From positions 1,909,501 through 1,973,500 of the forward strand of contig JBBBDQ010001156.1 in NCBI GenBank assembly GCA_037127315.1: 64,000 bases of DNA, written 5' to 3'. Positions 11,255-22,417 of this stretch are shown piece by piece; the first letter of the stretch is position 1; every line of letters begins with the position of its first letter. The position numbers and the translations under genes are program-made. The notes below the pieces were generated by a model. That model ran no database searches, was not told where the DNA came from, and worked only from the letters and a program-made list of their open reading frames with translations. This DNA comes from Ascarosepion bandense. Lineage: Eukaryota; Mollusca; Cephalopoda; Sepiida; Sepiidae.

Positions 11255-11645
11255 TTGTAGATTTACGCGTGTCTATGTGCATTTGTGGGTATGTTTTTTT
11301 TTATGTCCGTATGCATGTTTATATACGTATTATTCGTGAGTGTGCAGATGCATGTCTGCATGAGTGTAGATGGCTGATCACACGTGTGTGTAAATATACG
11401 TACTTGCACGCGTACGTGTGTAAATGCGTTCATGCTTGTACATATGTCTGTGCCAATGTTTTCGTTTGCGTGTTTATTCGTGCGTGTTTATATACATATG
11501 CGTGTGCATACACGCATGTGTTTCTGTGCGTATATATGTGTGTTCTTGTATGTGTAAGTATGGGCATGTTCGTGTGTTTGTGCGAGTGCATTAGTCCGTG
11601 TACTTATTTTGGGGTGATATTCGTCAAATTAGTTTGCACACAGTA
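11255..11645. repeat. Long alternating purine/pyrimidine tract
   Basis: About 390 bp of degenerate TG/CA/TA alternation, open in one frame as a Cys/Tyr/Val-rich 144-codon ORF (11212-11646). The amino-acid bias follows directly from the dinucleotide pattern, so a protein is unlikely. Alternating tracts of this kind can adopt left-handed Z-DNA. Confidence 0.8.
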
Positions 11646-11979
11646 AGGAAATTGAAAAAAATATTTCACTTTTTGTTAAAACATTGTCGTGGTTAGAGCT
11701 GGAAGAGGGAGAAAAAGAGTAAGAGAAAGGAAAGGGAGGAAGATAAAAGAGAGTGAGTGCGTGTCTATGTGTTGTTGCTGTTGTTGTTATGTGTGTGTGA
11801 CGGTAAAAACTTGCGAAATAGTATTTTTTTAGGTATTTGCTTGAAAAAAGAAAAGATGAAAGGAAATAGGCACAAAGTCCTAAACAATGTGTCCTTTCAA
11901 ATTATATTTCTTGTACAGTCATGTGATTATGGAAGCAAAAGGGACTTTTTCCTTGAACAGCAACAAATATACATATATT

Positions 11980-12043
<64 letters not shown>

Positions 12044-12144
12044 AATCTTGCGGATATATCATCCACTTAGTCGAACAAACAGAAAGAATACAGGCATAAA
12101 TATGCGTGAGCGATTATGCATAGACATGGTATATGTTATTTTGA

Positions 12145-12205
<61 letters not shown>
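11646..12205. other. Purine-rich DNA with CT, CTAT, CA and TA arrays
   Basis: A GA-rich stretch (11700-11755), (CT)n(CTAT)n at 11982-12043, and (CA)n(TA)n at 12147-12205 ending at a Helitron terminus. No gene is seen. Confidence 0.85.
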
Positions 12206-12206
<1 letters not shown>

Positions 12207-12689
12207 TAGCAGTATAGCCCGGCGTTGCTCGGGTGTAATGAAAGATTTAAACTAATCCATGGTCCTGGAGCTCAGACTCTTTGTACGTTGGCACGAAAGA
12301 CTAAAAAGCAATAGTTGTTTTCAGTTAAAGCGAAACCGTAGACTGAAAGAAAAATGAATGGATGTAAGTCAAATTTTCATTTCCTGGTTTCGATAACTGC
12401 AACCTTGAAAATTCTGAATATCGTTTCTGATGTCTTTGTCTATGAGTGTATCAAATTTGATTAAAATCGGACCACTCCTTCTATAAACCAATTTTTCGAT
12501 TATCGATTTTCGATATTTATCAGGGGTATATCGACACAAAAACTGAGTAAGAACACTCGCAGACGCCTATAGTACAACTGTAAATTTTCATGAAAATCTG
12601 TTCAGCCGTTTCGGAGTCTATAGGTAACGGATACACACACACACCGACACACACACACAGACAAAGTTCCATTTATAAATAAGTTTAGA
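12206..12689 (-). mobile_element. Non-autonomous Helitron (484 bp)
   Basis: On the minus strand it starts TCTAAACTTATTTATAAA after an A and ends CCCGAGCAACGCCGGG, then CTATACTG and CTAG. The next base is C rather than the usual T, a minor deviation. It is flanked on both sides by TA runs. The interior is shared with the copies at 5.6 kb and 17.8 kb. It has no ORF. Confidence 0.8.
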
Positions 12690-12693
12690 TTAG

Positions 12694-12746
<53 letters not shown>

Positions 12747-12898
12747 TTAAGCGTTGTATTGTATTACATCGAGCACTCTTTTATTGGCAATAATACGATA
12801 TGTGTGTATGCATGTATGATTTCTTATATATAAATATATATACATATATATTCACCACCTTACACACACATATATATACAAGTTCACAAATTAAATAA

Positions 12899-12953
<55 letters not shown>

Positions 12954-13019
12954 TAGATAGATATGATATATACAGAGAGTTTTGTATATATATATATAGA
13001 AATGTAACATATGAAGCTA

Positions 13020-13050
<31 letters not shown>

Positions 13051-13060
13051 TTCGTTATTG
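12690..13060. repeat. Series of (TA)n arrays
   Basis: Pure TA runs at 12696-12745, 12904-12951 and 13018-13045 with short AT-rich spacers. The 137-codon minus-strand ORF over this area is mostly Tyr-Ile repeat. Confidence 0.95.
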
Positions 13061-14148
13061 TTATAACCGAAGGGCCATAGAAAGATAACACGGACTCGGA
13101 TATAAGGTTGATTAGGATATTCTTGGAAAACGTAGTACAAAGTTATACTTGGACTGGAGAGTACTTTTTCTCGCAGGCGTCCTGACTCACTCATTTACTC
13201 ACTCTGTGGCTATTACTCAATGACCGTATTTCGTTACCTTTCCACTTGAGGCAAAATGTGACAACAAGGTCTTTTTAATGTGGCCATATCTGTCCATCTT
13301 TCCCTAATTGTGTTTTTACCCTTCGAAGGAACCATGATTGAGAGAGCGCTCTCCACCCGAAGACAGAGAGCTGACAGTATCAACAGTAGCAGAGGCAAGT
13401 TTGCAACTACTACTCAATGACTCCTCACTCAGAGTTGGTAGCCATATTATAAAGTTGTGGACGAGTCCATTTGTAGGCAGGTCCCCACAGTTATACAATT
13501 AAAAATGCATTGCAATGTATTTTTAATTTTTAATTGTATAACAAATTTAATTATATAATTATATTATGCTCTCTAATATGTATTGTACTGAGCACTTTTA
13601 AGAAAAAAAAAGAAAAAAAAATACAAAATCGTAAGATCTTGGATCCTCTTTATCTGTGTTTATCTTATGAAAGATATCAACTGACATATTTATTTTTAAA
13701 AATTTTTGTTTGAATATTATTTTTAATGGATCCTCATGCTTGAGTAGAAACTATAATTAAACATTTCTGTTTATTCGGCCAGATCATTTGAGAAATCATG
13801 TTAGAAAAATATGTATCTTCCGCCAAGATACAAAACTGCGAGACCCATTAAATTAGGAGAAGTCCTTAACAGGTCTTACCAGTCAAGTATGGAAAATTTA
13901 ATGGTTTAACAATTTCGAATCGTGCCGTAAGTGCAAAAGTTATTGATTTCTTACAATATTCATATCGGCTCCTGTTCGTATCCTAATGTAAAGAAGCATA
14001 AACAAAGACAATATTACAAAATCTTACAGAAAAGTTTCGAAATTATATGAACCAACAAATTTATTTTAAATTTATTTGTTTGAAAATTATCCATTAACAA
14101 TAAAAAGTACTCATTAAAAAAAGTATCCTTTAAAAATAATACTTGTAT
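13061..14148. other. Unassigned AT-rich DNA with a 32-bp palindrome
   Basis: 13497-13528 is a near-perfect palindrome (arms of AATTAAAAATGCATTG, 15 of 16 positions paired). Bases 13565-13650 resemble the segment at 51650-51725, with a TATTG-GAGCA-TTTTA core. No gene is recognised. Confidence 0.65.
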
Positions 14149-14362
14149 CGTTCATTCAGTAATGAATTTAAAACTCTCCGCTACTGGCGTGTGATTACAT
14201 TGTATATAAGACGCCAAAGTTCGCGTCTCTCTACCATGAGCCTATAGCTCAGGGGTAGAATCGCCGACTGATATCAATTTGCCCGGGTTTCAATCTTACT
14301 TAGACACAATCGGATGTCTAACCGTACTGATGGGCTTCGGATAACTGTATAGCACCAAGAAA
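14149..14362 (+). repeat. SINE-A, diverged copy
   Basis: The tRNA-like module is present (GCCTATAGCTCAGGGGTAGAATC, shown here by its CTCAGGGGTAGAATC core; B box GGTTTCAATC). It is preceded by the shared upstream block and followed by the CGTACTGATGGGC tail. It is the only copy here whose 3' end is not beside TA repeats. Confidence 0.8.
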
Positions 14363-14399
14363 TTCAAATGGAACCTCATTAAACGTCAAATGCACACAG

Positions 14400-14532
14400 C
14401 CAAATAAGAAGATCCAAATTTTGGAGAATTTTTGTCTTTAATATCAACTGAAATTAAAGCCAAAATATGACGTTTAGAAACATAATAGACATTTATTGTC
14501 TCTTCTATTTAACAGTATATGTTTAGAAAATT
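14400..14532 (+). pseudogene. Penelope-like N-terminal fragment
   Basis: About 130 bp matches 57590-57725, where the translated frame reads like the start of a Penelope-like reverse transcriptase. This copy has small deletions that break the frame. The bases just beyond it (14535-14560) resemble the family F MITE terminus. Confidence 0.5.
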
Positions 14533-14554
14533 ATTTGCTGCCTCGATACACTAA

Positions 14555-14613
<59 letters not shown>

Positions 14614-14615
14614 AT

Positions 14616-15538
14616 AAGAAGTGTGAGCTTGAGAAGGACCTCCAATCCGTGGTGGACTGGGGTAAGAAATTTTAATGCTTCCAAAACTGCTATCAATTAA
14701 CCATCATAGACAATCGCTCCTACCTCCCATTAGCATGGAACAGGCTAGCTTCCCTGAGAGTAAAACACTACGCCTCCTTTGTCTCACACTCTCAGCGGAC
14801 CTCAATTGGAATGACTATATCGAATCCATTGCAAAATCCGCTGCTATGAAAGTCGGTTCTCTGTGCAGGGCCAGGAAATTTTTTCCCGTCTGAGTCCATC
14901 CTACACTTATATAAATCTACCATCCGCTCGTGTATTGAATACTGCTGCCACATCTGGTCGGGTGCCCCTCCTATTCTCCTCGGGGTTCTTGACAAAATCC
15001 AACGGAGAATCTGTTTATGTGATTGATACCGACTTGGCAGCCCGGCTGCAGTCTCTCTCTCACTGGCGTGATATGACTTCCTTGTGCCTCTTCTATAAAT
15101 ACTTTTCACTGCTCCGATGAACTTATATTACTGGTACTCCCTCGGTATAAATTTGCTCGAGATACTAGATTAGCAACTAGGTCCAAACCTTTTACAGTGA
15201 AACAGATAAAATGTAAAAGCAAATTCTACTCTAACAGCTTCTTTTATCGCACCTCCCGCCTGTGGAATTCCCTTCCATATACTTGCTTCCTTGACAGCTA
15301 CAATCTCCAGGAATTCAAATGTAAGGTCAATAGACATCTCTTATCAAATTAACTCGCATCCATTCTCTCAAACTCTCATTCCATCTACCCCACCCTATCC
15401 TCGGTATTCTCATCCGTCTATTACCCTCCTCCCGACATTTATAATAACTGACCACCTTTTCTCATCCCTTCCCCTATGAAACCCTCTGCGCAGCAGTGGT
15501 AGTAGAATGCCTTCCTTGGGGTGAAATGATTAAAAACA
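14616..15538 (+). pseudogene. CR1/Jockey-type LINE 3' end
   Basis: A 5'-truncated non-LTR retrotransposon. The frame begins just after the reverse transcriptase core (LLSINHHRQSLLPPIS), then TLSADLNWNDYIESIAKSAA. After a frameshift near 14885 it continues with SILHLYKSTI, EYCCHIWSGAP, TRLATRS and RLWNSLPY. The 3' UTR ends with the family signature CTTGGGGTGAAATGATTAAA at about 15510-15535. No catalytic residues remain. Confidence 0.85.
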
Positions 15539-15777
15539 TACAAGTAGAAAAAAATCAAATCAGTAAAATAAAACATAATAAATAAGAGAAAATAAATCAA
15601 ATGTTGGTGTGTTTGTGTTTTCTCACATCAGCACGTGTATAAATGGATAAACAAATAAAGAAAGAAAGAAAGAAAGAAAGAAATAGATGAATGAATGAAT
15701 CAAGTGCTTACCCCAATTTGGTTTGGGGTTCCCTCATTAGTACTTGAAAATTATCTTCTAGGCGCCTTCTTTATCTA

Positions 15778-15824
<47 letters not shown>

Positions 15825-16340
15825 ATTGTGAACAGATACGTTTTTATATCAATATTAAAACCTATATTAATGCTTAAATCGTTTTGAATTTTCTGTATCT
15901 ATCTGTTGTTTTTTTTTGGGTTTTTTTTACATAAGACATATAATTACTTACTAATGTCTATGTATATATCAATTCATAGATAGATATATACATACATATA
16001 TTGTAACCCGAAAAATCAAAACAGAATGGGGAGGAATTTCACACTGTTAGCGATCACCAGATGTGATTTGTTGATCGCTAAATAGAGGAAACTGACAGTC
16101 ATCTTGCTATGGTGATTTCTGTCTTCAGAACAAAAACTAAGTTTCTTTGCAGAGAGAAATGTCTACTCATGAATACACATACACAGTGCGTATGTGCTGT
16201 TCACAGCATGTCCAAAAAGGGATGTCATCCCAAATGACTATTTTCATTTTCGAAAATGTTTATATGGTTGACCGAAAAAAATTTAATCAAATCTAACCGT
16301 CCTTTTCTCTACCCTTCCTTTCTTTCTCTGTTCCTTTGGC

Positions 16341-16404
<64 letters not shown>

Positions 16405-17092
16405 TTGAATGTGGATTTTCAAATGTAGGAAGATCAAAACAGATCCTTTATACGCATGCGCGCACATGCGCATTATTGTAAATACCTGCTGCTTGTGACG
16501 CTTTTAACAAAGCGGAAAAAGCATCGAAAACATCTTGCATAAATGACGCTGCGATTGCACGTAAAATGTGTGTTTCGTCCCGATCTTTATTTAACCAAAC
16601 ACAGCGTGGTTTCCTCTACACGTCACGAGGTAAAAGTGAGAAAAAAGAAATAACGCCGTTCGTTAAAAATGATCCGCAACAAAAACAATTCCAGCATAAA
16701 GTCTTTCTTCCCCCTTCTGCTGCTTCCCAAAAAGATGTCTTCTGTTAAAACTGATTCTTCTCAACGTCTTTGTGTGTTTTTGACGAATGCAAATCTAAGG
16801 TATGTTATTGTATGCTGCATGGCATCGAATAAACTACTATGGATAATAAATACTGATCTAGCAAATTCCCCTACACCATTTTACCATAAAAAGACGATAT
16901 AATAGGCGTGATGAAATCTCGTGGGAATCGTTGGTGTAGCTTTGTCTGCCGAGTCAAGCAGGCGAAACTTTACAATTAAGGATCAATAAGTCACCCTTTA
17001 CAAAATATAAGCCGAAAATAATTTTCAGAAGTATAAATACATCTATCTTCTATCTGTCTATCTATCTGTGTATCGATCTGTGCCCCCACACA

Positions 17093-17163
<71 letters not shown>

Positions 17164-17335
17164 AGGAAGGTAGATATATATAGACAAAAATGATTTATAA
17201 ATATATATAAAATTTTCTTAATCAGAACTATCAGGTGCATGTGTAATTACATCATCAATTTACATTAAGTTAGTCTGATGAAACCCTAAGCAAACGAAAC
17301 ACGTCACACAAAACTTTTTATCATTAATTTTCCTA

Positions 17336-17417
<82 letters not shown>

Positions 17418-17699
17418 TAATAATAATAATAATAATAAAACCGATTCTGTACGTATTCTAATCTTAAAATGTTACACAAGTAATTTTTAAAGACCACGAA
17501 TAACCAGCAGAATCTAACTCCGTTATTGTCCTCGGCTATAGAGCTTTGGACAAAGAGGGGAAAAAAAAGAAAACTGCGTAGGACCGACAATACATACAGA
17601 CATACAGTTCTTCACAGCAAAGAAAAAAAACCCTCAAACGGAACTGACGAGCCGTTGTGCGAAACCGCGGTAGGTCTTGGCGATCTTGTGATTTTTTTC

Positions 17700-17702
<3 letters not shown>
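15539..17702. other. Microsatellite-rich DNA, no gene recognised
   Basis: Contains (AAAG)n near 15656-15682, (CTAT)n at 15770-15825, (TA)n(GT)n at 16341-16402, (TA)n(GA)n at 17096-17160, and (CA)n(TA)n(TAA)n at 17338-17438. ORFs at 16566-16748, 16669-16902 and 17526-17861 have no recognised domain. Confidence 0.8.

Positions 17703-17754
<52 letters not shown>
17703..17754. repeat. (TA)n microsatellite at a Helitron 3' end
   Basis: A 52-bp pure TA run ending at the CTAG terminus of the next element. Confidence 0.95.
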
Positions 17755-17755
<1 letters not shown>

Positions 17756-18273
17756 TAGAAGTATAGCCCGGCGTTGCTCGGGTGTAATGAAAGCTTTAAA
17801 ACTAATCCATGGTCCTGGAGCTCAGACTCAGCCGAAAGAATATTTGTGTGAATTTTGGTGAGAATTGGATAAAAATTGTGGATTTGTATAAAGGACATAC
17901 AGGCAGCTACACAGACACGCACACACAAACATCTTGCCTTTTATATATATATATATATATATATATTATCGATTTTCTGCACTATTGTAAGAACTGCAAC
18001 CTTGAAAATTCTGAATATCGTTTCTTATGTCTTTGTCTATGCGTGTATCAAATTTGATTAAAATCGGACCACTCCTTCTATGAGCCGATTTTTTCGATTA
18101 TCGATTTTCGATATTTATCGGGGTTACCTCTACACAAAACCTAGCTAACAACACTCACAGACGCTTATAGTACAACTGTGTAAATTTTCAAGAAAATCGG
18201 TTCAGCCGTTTCGGAGTCTATAGGTAACAGATACACACACAGAGACAAAGTTCGATTTATAAATAAGTTTAGA
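17755..18273 (-). mobile_element. Non-autonomous Helitron (519 bp)
   Basis: The minus strand begins TCTAAACTTATTTATAAAT after A. It ends with the hairpin CCCGAGCAACGCCGGG, CTATACTT and CTAG, followed by T. There is an internal TA microsatellite at 17943-17968. The body includes GATTATCGATTTTCGATA, a locally self-complementary stretch also present in the other two copies. Confidence 0.85.
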
Positions 18274-18372
18274 TTAACCTCTTGCATCTTAATGGTTTTA
18301 TCGCCTTGCTTGAAAGATAAATTGTGGAGATTGACGGATTAAAGTTTATTCAAATGCCTTATAATGCGCGTA
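18274..18372 (-). repeat. Segment shared with 5483-5581
   Basis: Reverse-complement copy of the 99 bp that precedes the Helitron at 5582. Homology stops at GCGCGTA in both places. Confidence 0.8.
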
Positions 18373-18766
18373 TATATATAATAAAATATCATTTTAAGGT
18401 ATGTTATATTTATGGAATGAAAGTTTTCAATATCCAGAGTATATGTAAATGAAAGTTTTAAATATCCAGTATATGTAAATATAGGCATGTACTTCGTCTC
18501 CCAACTGAAAGGTGATGACACAGGGTCAAGTATAGTGTGGGAACCCTAACGCATACGCTCAAGCCAGGGCCAAATATTGCCCAGCGGTTGCGTTGGCCTC
18601 GGCCGGGATTACAGTTCAACCCCTCTAGTGCAATGGGTGTCCCAGGACTGGATACCTCTTAGCATTTATTTTTCTCACAAGCGTATGTCTTCGGACAGAG
18701 AAACTACTGAATCACACTCTATCCGAAGACAGAAATGCAAGTGAGATATAATGATCGCTACCTGGT
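18373..18766. other. Unassigned DNA
   Basis: A 17-bp direct repeat (AGTATATGTAAAT core) occurs twice near 18436-18482. A moderately GC-rich block at about 18520-18660 stands out from the AT-rich background but shows no clear tRNA boxes or ORF. Confidence 0.55.
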
Positions 18767-18775
18767 AGGTGACAG

Positions 18776-19060
18776 TTCAGTCAGTCAGTTTAGTGCCATA
18801 CGAGATACGCGTTGGGCGATCATGTCTTTTTCGAGACATTACTGCCTGGGCAGAAAAGTATCACGCAGTAGGTTGCCATTGCTTTCTGCGGTAGACTGGT
18901 TGCCAGACAAGGCTATAGAACCCAATGTGGAGGGAAGAGACGTATTAATACCTATTCCAAGAGTATTGGTGTGTAAGTGAATGGAAGGAATTCAAGTGGA
19001 ATTCGAACTCGGCTCTCCAGTTTGTCGTTCCGAGTTGATATCCACGGTACCATAACGCAC
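18776..19060 (-). repeat. SINE-B with 9-bp target site duplication
   Basis: A full-length copy bounded by AGGTGACAG at 18767-18775 and 19061-19069. On the minus strand it has the tRNA-like head with B box GAGTTCGAATTCC, the conserved body, and a CTGACTGACTGA tail. The internal hairpin loop orientation differs from the copies at 1.1 kb and 46.3 kb. Confidence 0.9.
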
Positions 19061-19072
19061 AGGTGACAGGTA

Positions 19073-19073
19073 A

Positions 19074-19132
<59 letters not shown>

Positions 19133-19300
19133 CAGCATGAACACAGTGATTAACACTTTGATACTTGAACGCAATGTTCACGCCAGGTAATCTGGAAAAT
19201 AATTCATATATGTTAGGATATTGGGGTCTTACGGGTAGGAAAGTCAGTTATTTGCGGTTTGTTGTGTTATTCTGGCAGTAACTGAATCTGCAAGAACGAT
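19073..19300. repeat. (TA)n and short unassigned spacer
   Basis: (TA)n at 19073-19130, then 170 bp without recognisable features. Confidence 0.9.
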
Positions 19301-19990
19301 TTTTTTTTTTTTGAGCGTTTCATCCCGAGCAAGGCATGTCACTGCCGCTACTGCGCAGGGGGCTACATAGAGTGGAGAAAGGATGGTTAAATATAGGAAA
19401 TGACAGAGGGTGGGTGATAGGCGGGTAAGGATACCGAGAATGAGGGTTGGGTAGATAAGAGTGTTCTGAGAATAACTGGGAGTTAGTGTGATAGGAGGTG
19501 TCTATTGACCCTACATTTAAACACCTGGATATTGTAGCTGTCGGGAAAGCAGACTTGTGGAAGGGAATTCCACAGGTGGAAAGCGCGAGAAAAGAAGCTA
19601 TTGGAGTAGAATTTACGGTTACATCTTATTTGTTTAACTGTAAAAAGGTGGGACCTAGTTGCTAATCTAGTATCTCGTGTAAATTCGTGCTTAGGCGGCA
19701 CCAGTGATCTAAGTTCATCGGAGCAGAAGCCATGAAAGTACTTGTAGAAGTGGCACAGGGAAGCAACATCACGCCGGTGAGAGAGTGGTTGCAGCCGGTC
19801 TGCCAAGTCATTATCAACCACGTTACAGATCCTCCTTTGTATTTTGTCAAGAAGCCCAAGGAGAGCAGCAGGGGCACCCGACCAGATATGGCAGCAGTGT
19901 TCAATACACGGGTGGATGGTAGATTTGTATATGTGCAGGATAGATTCAGGTGGGAAAAACTGCCGGGCCCTGCACAGAGAGCCGACTGAT
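19301..19990 (-). pseudogene. CR1/Jockey-type LINE 3' end, open C-terminal frame
   Basis: The best preserved copy of this LINE family here. From about 19987 to the stop near 19483 the minus-strand frame is uninterrupted for about 168 codons: VGSLCRARQFFPPES, HIYKSTIHPCIEHCCHIW, RRICNVVDNDLADRLQ, TRLATRSHLFTVKQIR, HLWNSLPQ, CFPDSYN and NRHLLSH. The 3' UTR ends at poly(T) 19300-19312 (a poly(A) tail on the element strand) after CTTGCTCGGGATGAAA. It is 5'-truncated after the polymerase domain, so it is not mobile. Similarity to the copy at 22.4 kb and the intact frame suggest recent insertion. Confidence 0.9.
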
Positions 19991-20194
19991 TTATTTTAGA
20001 TTGTTGTAACGGTTATAAAACAGAAGCAAAAATATAGAAACAAATTAGAACTATTATAGGACAGACTTCGATTTCCATCCTATAATGAGTTCAATTGCCG
20101 TTCGAATAATTTCATATAAATAAGATTACAGAAAACGTGATGAGACAGATGATGACGCTCACGAGATTTCATCTAGACTTGAATCCTTTCGAAC

Positions 20195-20198
20195 CACA

Positions 20199-20236
<38 letters not shown>

Positions 20237-20246
20237 TATCTATCTA

Positions 20247-20286
<40 letters not shown>
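20195..20286. repeat. (CA)n(CTAT)n(TA)n microsatellite
   Basis: A compound array that ends at the 3' tail of a SINE-A on the opposite strand. Confidence 0.95.
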
Positions 20287-20289
<3 letters not shown>

Positions 20290-20478
20290 ATCCGCAGACA
20301 GATCTGTTTCGCTGTATCACAGCTCATCAGTACGGTTAGACATCCGATTGCTTTTTTTTATTCTACCTCTGATCTATGGGCACTCGGTGGAAGGATGTAG
20401 AGTTTTTAGCGTGTATATTACCATTATACACGCCCAATAGTCAGAGTGCTCTAATTTATTACTGAATGAGCGATGTGC
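20287..20478 (-). repeat. SINE-A lacking its B box
   Basis: The tail, A-box side and upstream hairpin block (GCGTGTATATTACCATTATA core) are present, but about 40 bp that hold the B box in other copies are missing and replaced by a T-run near 20350. A copy without the B box should not be transcribed by polymerase III. Confidence 0.8.
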
Positions 20479-20644
20479 ATATATATATTAATAAATATAT
20501 ATATTATCCTACATTTATGACACGACTAAGAGTTTCATGCGTCATGCAATCATCAGGTGCATATTTCAAAGTGAGCACTATCATATGTATATTCATTAAT
20601 ATACGTCACTATATATATATATGAGCTGATGGATTATATAATTT

Positions 20645-21000
20645 AAAATTTGTGTATTTAGGCAGCAAATTTTCTGGGCTGTGAGTTATGATAACAAATG
20701 TAACCGGAATACTGTACATTTTTTCTGCTTCAAATATAACAGTTGAAAAATTGCTTGCGTTCATTACTCAGACCTCTGAAGATAAACTCAGAGATAGGTT
20801 GAAAGTACTTGGGTACCTTAAGAAATGAATGAAAATATCATCTGTCAACGTTACAGCTCATTTCTGACATCTTTTGATTGTTATACGTTAAAGATTATCC
20901 GTGAGTATGAAGGGATTTTATTAAGAATAAGTATACATAGTGTTTGCAGTTTATTTAATTATATATGTTTCAAAGAAAATTTGCTGCCTAAATACACAAA

Positions 21001-21004
<4 letters not shown>
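20645..21004. mobile_element. 360-bp MITE with perfect 30-bp inverted ends (family F)
   Basis: Bases 20645-20674 and 20975-21004 are perfect inverted repeats; each contains TGTATTTAGGCAGCAAAT or its complement. The interior matches parts of 780-1562, 42885-43340 and 44430-44600. No transposase ORF is present. The flanks are TA-rich, so a TA target duplication cannot be distinguished from the background. It fits a non-autonomous DNA transposon. Confidence 0.8.
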
Positions 21005-21067
<63 letters not shown>

Positions 21068-21080
21068 ATGTGTGTGGGGG
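21005..21080. repeat. (TA)n(TG)n microsatellite
   Basis: Begins at the right end of the MITE. Confidence 0.95.
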
Positions 21081-21356
21081 GGAGTGTGATTACTACGCTT
21101 TTTACTGTTCTTTCTCATCAATATCTTTTTTCTCAGTGCGTCTTAGTGTCATTATCGCCTTACTTGGGGTGACATCATTTATATAATGTGGAAGAGATGT
21201 ACATGGTCTTCGTCACTGAAAGGGGACTAGGGATTGATTCCCTTAAGTAGGCGGTTTTTATAATATTAAAGATTGTTCTTGACAGACACCTTATAAGCAA
21301 AACCAAAATCAGAATAGGATAGACATACAGACAGTCAAGCATACAGACAGACAGAC

Positions 21357-21406
<50 letters not shown>

Positions 21407-21993
21407 TACTCTCCACGAATGGAGGGACTTTTGCAGTTGTAGAAACATTGTGTTCTAGTTTGGCATGTTCTAAACCCCGATACTCAGAAGACACGAAGCA
21501 TTAATGGCATTCCTCTGTTCTCCTCTTTCACGGTGTCAGCTCCCAGCAGAACATGAGACTAATACGAAATGACCAGAGCAGAATAATGCTGATATACAGA
21601 CAGTCAGACAAACCAAAAGGAATCGAATGACCTCCTATCCACACAGATTTATTGATATGCGTATAGTAACTCGAAACAAATAAAACCACGGATATAGACG
21701 CAGCGCTTTCAATAGTGGCACACGCAGTGTACAAAATCAAGGATGGGTGCAGATTCGCGTTAATGTACACCCGCAGTCACACACAAATTATTAGGCACGG
21801 AGATACATAAAATTATGTGAAAGTAGTATTACACCTACCTACCGATAGCGAAAGCGAATGAGCGCCTTTCTAGGTATTATCTTAAGTAAGATTATATTGC
21901 ATATCATTACTAACTGTGATTCCAATCCATACAGAGTGCTTTGATCTGGTACAGAGTGTCCCTATAAGTTTGGACGCATAAGAAATATCATTA
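21081..21993. other. Unassigned DNA with (GACA)n(GATA)n
   Basis: (GACA)n at 21340-21356 passes into (GATA)n to 21406. The flanking ORFs have no recognised domain. Confidence 0.75.
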
Positions 21994-22008
21994 ACTATTG
22001 TTATCGTG

Positions 22009-22142
22009 GATCACCTCGAGGTGGTGCAATGGTTAGCAAGCTTGTCTCGCTAGAACTATTGCAATTCAGTAGTGAGTTCGATCGTCACTGGGCGCTCCAT
22101 ACTTTCGGCCTTGTGTCAAATCTAAGCTGCGCTTAGTAAATT
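22009..22142 (+). repeat. SINE-D with perfect 15-bp target site duplication
   Basis: A 134-bp tRNA-derived element. The A-box region is TGGTGCAATGGTTAGCAAG and the B box is GAGTTCGATCGTC; a short tail ends TTAGTAAATT. It is flanked by ACTATTGTTATCGTG at 21994-22008 and again at 22143-22157. Two worn relatives lie at 28.4 kb and 28.8 kb. The perfect duplication indicates a comparatively recent insertion. Confidence 0.9.
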
Positions 22143-22157
22143 ACTATTGTTATCGTG

Positions 22158-22417
22158 TACTCACCTGTTTAGGGATAGTGGACTATCCCTCCTAATATAA
22201 GTAAGAGAGTAGCGAGTAGTCAGAGAGATAATACGATTCAGCGACCAGACAAGTTCCTCTGCGTTACTACGTGATAATACAAAGTTCCCACCAGTACGTC
22301 GAACCTAAGGGACCGACATTTGTACTTACATACAACGCACAAGCTTCTACGTTGTATTCCACAACAACTATATTTGTTTAATCCCCCAAATAGGGAAGGT
22401 TTTGTCAAAAGAAGAAA
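22158..22417. other. Unassigned DNA
   Basis: No gene or repeat family recognised. Confidence 0.6.

Noticed and set aside
21528..21770. Minus-strand 80-codon ORF as a gene
   Set aside because: No domain, no conservation evidence and no regulatory context; length is compatible with chance.
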